This document shows, piece by piece, positions 54,988-64,000 of a stretch of DNA of 64,000 nucleotides (position 1 is the stretch's first letter; each line of letters opens with the position of its first letter). The notes under the pieces were generated by a model, which saw only the letters and a program-made list of their open reading frames with translations, made no database searches and had not been told where the DNA came from. Origin of the DNA: Strongylocentrotus droebachiensis (taxonomy: Eukaryota; Echinodermata; Echinoidea; Camarodonta; Strongylocentrotidae); assembly GCA_035222895.1 (NCBI GenBank), contig JAVYIG010009911.1, positions 1-64,000 of the forward strand. Direction: 5' to 3'. A program made the translations under genes and the position numbers.

Positions 54988-55899
54988 GTAAGTGCAAATA
55001 GTAATTTATTTTTTCTACGGAAATTGAACACAACTCACTTCCTAATAAATGTAGATCTACCATGAAGCTTCATTGCATCATAGTGATTCTGTAGATGTCG
55101 CTTCTTGTTATTTTGCCTTTCCATTCTGCATACTAAAAGGGACCCCAGTACGGCAAAGAACATACGTTTATCAAGCCGATAATGACTGCAAAAGCTGAAG
55201 GGGAGAAGTTTTGAACAGTGTTATTTTATATTTTGTATAGTTTTAGTGAAGAATATTGAGATTGTATTTAGTCAAAAAAATGTATTGCATTGAACAGAGA
55301 GCATAGACCTCATGTACATGTATGTAACACCACACCATCCTGGAGCCTATTCACACTTCAAAGAAAGCGAGATGTAGTGCGCATTTCATCACACAATCTT
55401 TGAGGTGTGAACAGTCCCATCTATCAAACTTAAAGGTAGAACGGAGAGGCACCGGAGCACTGTTGTGGAGCACTGTAGTGTGATAGTGGCATTTCGATAT
55501 GAACAGGGCACTGGGTTAGTAATGGAAGAAACTTGAGTTTCTTGGGAGTGCTCTGCAAGGTCCAATCGATGCACCACCAGTACTCCATTCCTCCATTCTG
55601 ATTACATTTGGCTTCGTATTCCAGAGCACACATTCCAAGAGTGGATTTCAGTAGTCTGGAATGCTTGACGTTTATATCAACATTGGAACTGGGAATGTTG
55701 ATAGACTAATCATAATGCGTTTTGCAGACAATACAAGAGGCAGCAGTCTGGCTGTTGACTGTGTACAGTATGTGTTATTTATCAGCCTTGCATTGACTTA
55801 AATTTTAGGGCTTAGTCATGCTTTTAACGTCCTTAATTTACCTAAAGTAAATAAATTAATTGTTAGTGACGGTTTCAGATGCCTAGATGCTCCTTGATT

Positions 55900-56078
55900 C
55901 AACAGCTATAAAGAGTTGATATTAATCACAACTTAGTTATTTATGATTGATATCAATCGCAACTAGGCCTACGGTACATGTATGTACATAAGAGATAGGA
56001 GACTGCAAACTAGGTATTTATTGGAGGACTTGCGATTGATTTGGATCAATCGCAATTCTTTATAATACAGGGCCCCAG
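55900..56078. mobile_element. MITE relative of the CTTACAAAG/ATTGAT family
   Basis: The segment includes GATTGATATCAATCGCAACT, GATTGATTTGGATCAATCGC and a CAGGGCCCCAG end. It resembles the element at 27,158-27,800. The left end is uncertain. Confidence 0.4.
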
Positions 56079-59000
56079 TCTTGATTATGAGTTCATAGGG
56101 ATGCTCCATTTCTGAGACTAACACAATTTTAAACATCTGGGACTAGTCATAGAAATCCTGATGAAGTTTGTCATGCATGTAAATGTTTGATTGTAGGCTT
56201 TAACGGCAGGGTCATCACAGTACAGTGTACATTTGTAGGTGTGACACGGATCATTTGGTAGGAATGTCTGATAGCAGATCAGTGAGGATGCAGTGTGCCC
56301 CGCCCCTTTTGCCTACACTACAGTGTAGTTAGGGTGGGACTGCAGTCGAGGTCAGAAGTGCATTTATTTTAGGGATGTACATGTAACAGACATTGTACAA
56401 GGGAGATAATCCCTGGAGGATTTCAAAACGATAAACACATTATACATTTGACACAAAGTGTTAGAAACTTACATATTTTCTAGTTTAAAAAACTAATAGT
56501 GTCTGAACATAATGTGTCAAACCGGACATTTTTATCCTGGACCCCCCCCCCCCCCTGAAATATGTGTCAGATAACTTTGGGACCTGTTTATCATAAATAC
56601 AACATTCATGATATTAATTCTCAAATCACAATGCATCCAACATTTCTTACCTCTACTTTTGAGTGGGAATCACACAATAATAATAGGGTTTATGGTTGCC
56701 GTAAAAGCACCAAAAGGTTGTTGAAATTGTGATTTTTAGTTTTCCTTTTTACCAAATAACTGTGAAAGACTAACTATCGTTTGTGACTTGATTCATTGTT
56801 TACAAGCGACCGGATTTGTACAACCAAACTCCCAGTCAAATCACCCTGAAAGTCAATAGATTTGTACTACTTCGGAGTGTTTACAGTAAAGCCTGCAAAC
56901 CTCTCTACCATGCAGGAGTGATTTGAATAAAAATGCCGAAGAGGAATTAGCATGTTTGTTAGAATCTCCTTCTTTGGTTTATCTCTGCTTGACCATTGCA
57001 TAGTAGAAGGTTTCCCATTCTCATAGCGGATACGTTAAATAGTTTTTGCTATTTGCCCCTACAGGGATGAAACAACAAGTACATACTCCCTGAATACTTT
57101 GTGTTACTTACATTAGTGACTTTGCATAATGGAGGCTTTACATATATTGTAAATGGCTTTGGGCTGTTATATAAAAGTTATGCACTTATAACCGTATTGA
57201 TTTTGTCCTCAATCAGTATATGACCGTGGCGTAACTGTTGTTTTGCCAAAGGCTCTAACAGGCTCAAATATTCCATTGATTTGCAGCTGAGAGGGACTGA
57301 AGTTGTATCTTCATATTCATGCAATTATGTTGATTACTGCTTCAGATTGATTAGAATATCAGAAAATACTTCATATTTGCATGTGTCAAACCATGTAAAT
57401 TAATTAGTTTTGGTGAACATACATCATCAGTCTGTTTTAAAAGGTACAAGATATTTTGTATCCATATTTACCTCTATCATTTTATTCATTGTAGAATTCA
57501 ATGTAAACCCCTTTCATAGAAATGCACCCCTCCTCATACTGGAAAGAAAGAATAACCATTGATGGATGGTAAGGTTTTAGGCAAGATAATCCAATTACTT
57601 TTGAAATCAACCATGCACAGAAATTAGTCACATCCAGAGTTCTCTCGCCCTCCATCACTGCTGTGAACACCCAGCATCAATACGTGTCCCATCTAGGCCA
57701 TTGAATACTCGCTATTATTACCGGGGTATGCCGCGACACATTATCACCGAATTGCTCAATTATGAAAGCCAGCGCCAAGGGGTGATTGCGATTGCATCCG
57801 TGGGGCAGTGAATGGATCGATGTACTGTGGCTTGTCTGGGGTCAAACGCAGCGTGGGGCTTGTTATGAACACGTACTCTGTTTGAGAGCCACAATGTACG
57901 GGATGGTGGGTGTACCTGTATGAACATCCATTCATGTAGAGCTCTCGCGGAGATGATTTGTTATTCTCAAGTGCGTTCAAAACACATTGGGACACGATAG
58001 AAATGAATGACTTGAATATACTAAAAAAACATTTGATTGTTGCTGTGAATTTGGTGCATGACAAAAGAGAGAAAGATAAAAAAAAAAAAGAGAGGATAGA
58101 AAGGTACATACATGTAGAACAGGTGCGGAAGGTGGAAAGGAATGTTTACACTTCCAGAAAAAGAAAGGTCTCTAGAAATCAAGAAGACGTATTTTGGTAC
58201 TTGAGATAATACAAGAGTGTACATGTATGTGAAGGCATCTCCCCCCCCCCCCTCCCCCCCCCCCCCACCCTCTAGGGAACAGAAAAGAGCTACACATGTA
58301 CCATGAGCTGCATCAGGATATTTTTATGTACCGGTATTCAAAGTTTAATACAAATTAAAAAAATGATTATAACTTTCTATACAAGTTTAAATTTGAAGGC
58401 CTAATCAAATGGCTGATACATGTGTATTGATTCCCCTCATTTCATAACGTGTACATGTACATGTATGCAACGATTGTCAGAAAACAATACTTTGAGAAAT
58501 TGCGAGAGTACACCTGATGTAGCACCAAGAAATGTAACCATTTGCAAGAAGGAACAGATATCTATTTCAAATTTCATCTAATATGTTTTTACAATTTTGA
58601 TAATGGTTCAATCAATGCAAATGTGGTTGATAAAAGTTTGATCTTTGTATCTGTAGCATACTACAAGTACAGGTACATTGTAGATTTAAACAATGCAATA
58701 CACACAGCCTAACAGAAGATAATATGAAATGGAAGACATTACATGTATGTGCTAAGAATAAAGGAACTAATTCCTTCCTGTGTCCCGGTGAGCCAGCCAA
58801 TCTAAATATATCACTTCCTTTTGTCATCATTTCATATATACAAGGTCTCTTCTACTCTGCCCAAAGTTCATTTTTAGATTGTGATGTATTGTTAATTCCT
58901 TTCATGTAGGATTGTAGACAAGATTTTGATTCTTCTTTTCATGAAAAATACTGCACAAGTCATCTTCTGAGAGCCAGAGCTGATAGGCACATACGGCAAA

Positions 59001-59100
59001 ACAACACAAAAACATCAGAATTTAATTTTTCTTCCCAGGGTACATGTAGGCACACTTTTTAGTCCTAAAAATGGCACTTTTATATGTTGTACCTGCATAT

Positions 59101-59185
59101 TAAAAGGGGAAGTCCACCCTGATGTTAAGTTGGTTATAATAAAAAAAGAAAACTGAGAGAGACAAATTATTCGAAGTTTGTAAAA
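59101..59185. mobile_element. GGAAGTCCACCCTGA MITE, truncated copy 2
   Basis: TTAAAAGGGGAAGTCCACCC and TGATGTTAAGTTGGTTATAA match the left modules of the copies at 33,106 and 62,114. The right end is absent. Confidence 0.6.
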
Positions 59186-60607
59186 CAATTTTGCAAAGGC
59201 AAAGAAAGGCAATGGATGTAATATTACATAAAGATCTTGCGATTTGCCTAATTTGTTGAGGAGTACAATAACCTTTACTTTGACATTATAAGCCACCAGA
59301 AGCCTGCAGTTTTTGCATTTAACCAGGTAGTATAATACAGTATACCTCAATTAAAAAAAAAAAAGTAAATAGAGCCTGCAATATTTACCCAGGCCCTTGT
59401 CAGTAGATGTGCAGTTATGCATGCTTACCCTGATGTCTGAATTATTTTTTAACCTGCACAAACTCTTGACAGTTGACACAGTATAATTTTTTTCCATGAA
59501 TCGTCAGGGTGGTATATTTTCTAATCTTAGGGCCATAGGATTTACATATTCATGTAGGGCTATGAGGGGATTCCCTGTAGGCCTACACTGTACATCCCAG
59601 TGTGTAATAATGTAGACCTCCATTATTCACGCACTTGGTATCAAATTATCAACGCAACTTAATTTCCGATTCAAAGTTGGGAGCGGAACACCATCCGCTT
59701 GCATTTAGTCATGAGCCACTTTCCCACGACCCTCTGCCTTGAGGGGTTGGTTGGTTGGTTGGTAGACATGGCAGGCAAGACAGTGAGTCACAGGACAATC
59801 CCTCCTGCTACCTTGATATCACTTCCACTTACCGCTAACCGACCTGGACACGTGACACCGATGGCCTGATGGACGAAGAAAAAAAAGAGGATGTTCCGTT
59901 TGCATCGCAGGTTCCGTAAAGATATTATATTGCAAGGAGAAGACTGCATGCATCATTTGCATTTATTTGACTTGTATTCATGAAATCACTTTCATTTATA
60001 CATGTACCACTGACCAACATGGTGTTAAGACGCTGATGGACTCAACAACAGGTGATGATCGAGAAAACGTTATGCTGTGTTTGGGTCCTGTAGGTGGAAA
60101 ATATTTTTTAGAGAAAAGATAGACTGCAGAGTTTTTTTGTAATATATGTATGCAAATGTATTCATTAATTTGAAGGTTCTTATACTGTACCTAACTTTAA
60201 TGGTTTGAGTTTGGTATTGCAGGTATTTTTCATAGTCTGCAGTACATGTTGTTGCTTTCATTTTAATATTCTTTAACCAGTTGAAAGTGGTTTGAGTTTA
60301 GAATGTACACATACATGTACAACTGTAGGCCTCTTGAAATGCAGAGTTTCCACATTTTATTGACCCTAGCACAATATCCAAGGCACCTTTGTCAATGCTG
60401 TAAATAGTCCAATTCCAGTGATTTCTTATCACTTTGTGTGTGCTGACCCAGTAAATTTGATTTCTTTTTTTAGAATTTGAAAAGAGGCACATGTATAGCC
60501 TATCCCTTTTTAAAAATAGTTTCTTCCTCTGACGAAACCCATGTACTGAATAGCAAGGACAGCACTGTACACAGTTTGAATGATATCAAGGCTACCACAA
60601 GTATAAA

Positions 60608-61106
60608 TATAGGCGTGTCTGCACTATCTCGAGATTGCCAAATATCCAGCTATTTTGAACTATCCCGATCGAAACTATCCAGCTATTTGCGTCTTCATTA
60701 GACCGAAGTGGCAAATTAGCTGGATAGTTGGTCGGGATAATATCCCAAGATATCTCGGTCTAGTTTGCAAAATATCCTTCTATTTCCGAACTAGCGGGAT
60801 AGTTTGCGACCGTCTTCATTAGACCGAAGTACGGAGTCAATTATCCCGATCCCATCATGCACAACGATTTCCGGTTCGCACATGCGATCTATACCGCTCA
60901 GCGCTGACCTTGCAACCACTGACCTCGAGTAAACACGGAAAACCGCAAACTAGACCGAGATATCTTGGGATATTATCCCGACCAACTATCCAGCTAATTT
61001 GCTACTTCGGTCTAATGAAGACGCAAATAAGCTGGATAGTTTGCGATCGGGATAATTCAAATAGCTGGATATTTGGCAATCTCGAGATAGTGCAGACACG
61101 CCTTAT
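60608..61106. mobile_element. 493-bp MITE, AGGCGTGTCTGC family, recent copy
   Basis: AGGCGTGTCTGCACTATCTC (60,611) and its complement GAGATAGTGCAGACACGCCT (ending 61,103) are flanked by TAT on each side. The terminal repeats extend about 150 bp, taking in ATTGCCAAATATCCAGCTAT and GACCGAAGT. The interior has a CpG-rich centre (GCGCTGACC...). Reading frames through it are chance. Confidence 0.85.
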
Positions 61107-62113
61107 GTAAGAGCCCAAATGGTTTTCTGCAGTTGGGCTCTGGTTGAAAAGAAAATGTTTTGATGCGAGCCTACTTCTTTCCCCCAGAGCTATAGACAAC
61201 CCAGTTTTGATATTGTTTGCGTTGAGAATGCAGTGACTTATTAGAGAATACAGCCTGAAGTTATTGAACAGCTATGAGATGAAAGAAGACTGGTACGAGA
61301 GTCTGTTGGCATTCATTTAGTGGAGTGGTATCAAAGATGTAATTTCTTCCAACCTTGTTGAGTAAGGATCAAGTGCCAAGCGTGAGCATTGCATTTGGTG
61401 GGGGGGGGGGGGGGGGGTATGGAGTGCTTGATTGCCACGTTTTCTTCAAGCTCTTGAGCCTTGTGACATTTGTGTCATGTTTAGACAAAATGTTGGAAAA
61501 TCTGGTGCAAATTTTCCATTGACTTTTAGTCAATATCAATGCAATGGATTTATGCATTTATTTATTAGTCAGTATTAAAGCTCAAGCATGTATACAAGAA
61601 AAAAAGACAAACAATGTAGAATTTATTTCTGTACCATAACTATCAGTACAATTTGTTTCAAAATGTTCAGACTTTAGAAAAACTTTTTTGGAGGACATCT
61701 GTATTTGTTCTCTCTGTTCACTTCAATCCAACCTGCTATTTCTCTAAAAGGAATATTGATATGAAATGTTGCATGACTGCTCAAATTTTGAGCAGCCTAT
61801 CTGATCTATCAAGATTCTTTGACCTCATTTCCTCTGACGTATTCAGGAGTAAAATCTTGTAATTGTCAAACTTTGGAAAACTTAAGACCAGCTGGGAGGT
61901 TGCTTTGCCACCAATACATTACATTAGCTTCATTTACTCTGCAACAACATATTGTCAATTTTTCTCACATTCCGATGTTTCGTCAGTAGTTGCGTAGCAA
62001 TTATGGGCAAACCCGCTGAAAAATTGAAATTGAAAAATCCATGTCTAGAGTGTGGTTTTGTAACAGCTGCCGAAATTGCACAGATTTTTGCACTACACTG
62101 TATGAATGCAGAC

Positions 62114-62662
62114 TTAAAGGGAAAGTCCACCCCCCAAATAAGTTTGTTTCGATAGAGGCAGAATAATAAGAAAATCAGGTGAGTGAAAGTTTGAGCAAAT
62201 TCTGAATGAAAATAAGAAAGTTATGAATTATTGAAGTTGTGATCAATCAAATACAAATTGGCAACTCTGTGACGTATTATACGAGCTCTCCTTCATTTGC
62301 TTTGTGCATAATATTCCATAAAATCATGTTTTCTTCGTTATTGATGACGGAATATATATTTGTTACTTGCAGGGGGAGTATAGAAACATATTTGCAATTA
62401 TTATATTTAGGGTGCATGTATGGTTGAAATTTTTCTTGAGGGAAAATGAAAATTTTAGATTTTTTTAGTACTAAGCAAATGGAAGTTGAGCTCGCATTTT
62501 ACGTCATAGAGTTGCCAATTTGTGTTTGATTGATCACAACTTAAAAACTCCTAACTTCCTTATTTTTAATTGGAATTTGCTCAAACTTTCACTGACTTGT
62601 TTCTCTCATTTTTCTACTCCTATTAAAACTAACTTATTTTCAGGGTGGACTTCCCCTTTCAG
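62114..62662. mobile_element. GGAAGTCCACCCTGA MITE, copy 3
   Basis: Left end TTAAAGGGAAAGTCCACCC and right end GGGTGGACTTCCCCTTT are inverted repeats. The interior shares AATTTGCTCAAACTTTCACT and CTCCTATTAAAACTAACT with copy 1 at 33,106-33,575. The 545-bp element is non-coding. Confidence 0.75.
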
Positions 62663-63643
62663 TACGATGTTGGTTTTTCTTCACCGAGTCTCCTCGCTTC
62701 TTTGTGATCGCATGTAGAGTAGCGACAAGTCTTGAATGCAGCCTTCCAACCAAAAAATGTTTTTTTAATAGGTTTTATCCAGTAGTGTAACACCATTTGG
62801 AAAATCAATGATGTTTGGGATGTGTAAATGGGCCTATTGTAAATGTTCCTGTACCAATATGCCCTTAATAGTATGTTGTCCCCCAATGATATGTCTCCAT
62901 TCGAATAACCTGATTATACCAAATGAGCTCATTTGTAACAGTTTTCCTGCAATTACCCGCATCTGCCTTAGCAGTTATTAACCTAAATTGATCCCAATTG
63001 TTTTCCTGTAATTGAGCATTTCCGGATTTTCCGTTCATGAGGCTACTGATAAGAAGAGTTGCCAAAATCGTTTTCATTGTTCATACATGTACAATATGTG
63101 GCTGCACTCTCATAGGTGTTGTTATCAATTTGAATATTCTGAAGAGCCAAAACTGATTTTTCCATTTATACAAGTACATGTGTCTTTTTATTTTCTTTTT
63201 GTTCGTTAATTAAATGAAAGAATAAAAACAAGGAAAATCTTTTATAGCCTGACTACCCACGTACATAATGAACATACAATACATTTGAGTTAGAGTATTT
63301 GGGTTTTTTTTAATGAAAGACTTTTATTCTTTTTATTTGACCTTTTGTTTATGAGCAGCATTTTCGGTACTGTAGTGTTCTCAAAGGAATTGTTGGAGAA
63401 GTGTAGATCAGCCCATTACGGTTACTTGGTGCTTTGATTCAATGTCAAAGAGCCAATTAGTGCTGTGTATGGACCAGATAAAATCCATTGAGCTTTCAAA
63501 AAAGTGGATACATCTGAAACGAGATTTACAGACGTCCATGGTGTAGCCAAGATAATTTTCCTGGGCGCTGGATGGATGTCCAGGGCACAGATGTGACATG
63601 TAACCCACATGCTTGGCATTCTTGAGATGAACTGTTGCACAGA

Positions 63644-64000
63644 AGGCGTGTCTGCACTATCTCGAGATTGCCAAATATCCAGCTATTTGAATTATCCCGA
63701 TCGCAAACTATCCAGCTTATTTGCGTCTTCATTAGACCGAAGTAGCAAATTAGCTGGATAGTTGGTCGGGATAATATCCCAAGATATCTCGGTCTAGTTT
63801 GCGGTTTTCCGTGTTTACTCGAGGTCAGTGGTTGCGAGGTCAGCGCTGAGCGGTATAGATCGCATGTGCGAACCGGAAATCGTTGTGCATGATGGGATCG
63901 GGATAATTGACTCCGTACTTCGGTCTAATGAAGACGGTCGCAAACTATCCCGCTAGTTCGGAAATAGAAGGATATTTTGCAAACTAGACCGAGATATCTT
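63644..64000. mobile_element. AGGCGTGTCTGC MITE, second recent copy, cut by the window edge
   Basis: It starts with the same 150-bp terminal repeat as the 60,611 element, but its central, non-symmetric part is in the opposite orientation (GGTTTTCCGTGTTTACTCGA here, its complement there). The two copies are nearly identical. By comparison about 136 bp are missing beyond the right edge. Confidence 0.85.

Larger units (their letters stand above)
54988..64000 (+). other. septin intron 2 (continues past the right edge)
   Basis: No exon encoding the GESGLGKST P-loop was found in the 9 kb to the right edge. The intron contains ACATGTAC palindromes, a poly-C tract at 56,542-56,555 and another at 58,240-58,266, a G-run at 61,401-61,418, and the MITEs listed separately. 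Confidence 0.5.

Noticed and set aside
57756-58224. Several frames of 67-117 codons on both strands
   Set aside because: They are in the middle of a large septin intron, overlap on both strands and have no recognisable motif.

Overview
This window reads as animal nuclear DNA, most likely from a marine invertebrate deuterostome and probably an echinoderm such as a sea urchin. This placement is an inference. It rests on short GT-AG exons separated by kilobase introns, tRNA-headed SINEs with (ATT)n tails, very many small inverted-repeat DNA elements, a satellite carrying the motif AATGGCCGCCATCTGA, and host proteins that match vertebrate orthologues almost residue for residue. No bacterial operon, rRNA, functional tRNA gene or CRISPR array was found.

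Three host genes are supported, all on the + strand. (1) A divergent calmodulin-like EF-hand gene (about 1.2-10.3 kb) keeps two intron positions typical of calmodulin genes. It has a shortened second EF-hand and a reading-frame break in one exon. (2) A complete 12-exon M17 metallo-aminopeptidase orthologous to NPEPL1 (16,031-36,927) encodes 523 residues and has every metal-binding and catalytic residue. (3) The 5' end of a septin gene of the SEPT7 type (50,240 onward) shows two coding exons; the P-loop exon and the rest lie beyond the window.

Most of the remaining sequence is transposon-derived. 0.6-16 kb: a hAT-type MITE with an 8-bp target duplication just upstream of the calmodulin-like start, a short-motif array, a Mutator-like element with an 11-bp target duplication inside the third mapped intron, a nest of three elements in the fourth, a CR1/L2-type LINE tail, a GGCCGCC satellite and poly-G/C-rich MITEs. 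16-23 kb (NPEPL1 intron 1): a 2.74-kb Mutator-like element with near-identical 265-bp terminal repeats and a 9-bp target duplication, which itself holds a palindromic element and a small gene-like reading frame, followed by a TA-flanked and an ATT-flanked element. 25-38 kb: a LINE reverse-transcriptase scrap, SINEs, a 3.2-kb nest of one element inside another, TTAA-type MITEs and a 140-bp tandem repeat in the NPEPL1 3' UTR region. 38-64 kb: sparse coding content, strong enrichment of ACATGTAC-type palindromes, and one MITE family present as two near-identical, oppositely oriented copies plus an older relative.

I did not find a convincing new multi-gene system. The most unusual items are the gene fragment inside the young Mutator-like element, the inverted pair of recent MITEs near the right edge, and the divergent calmodulin-like gene.
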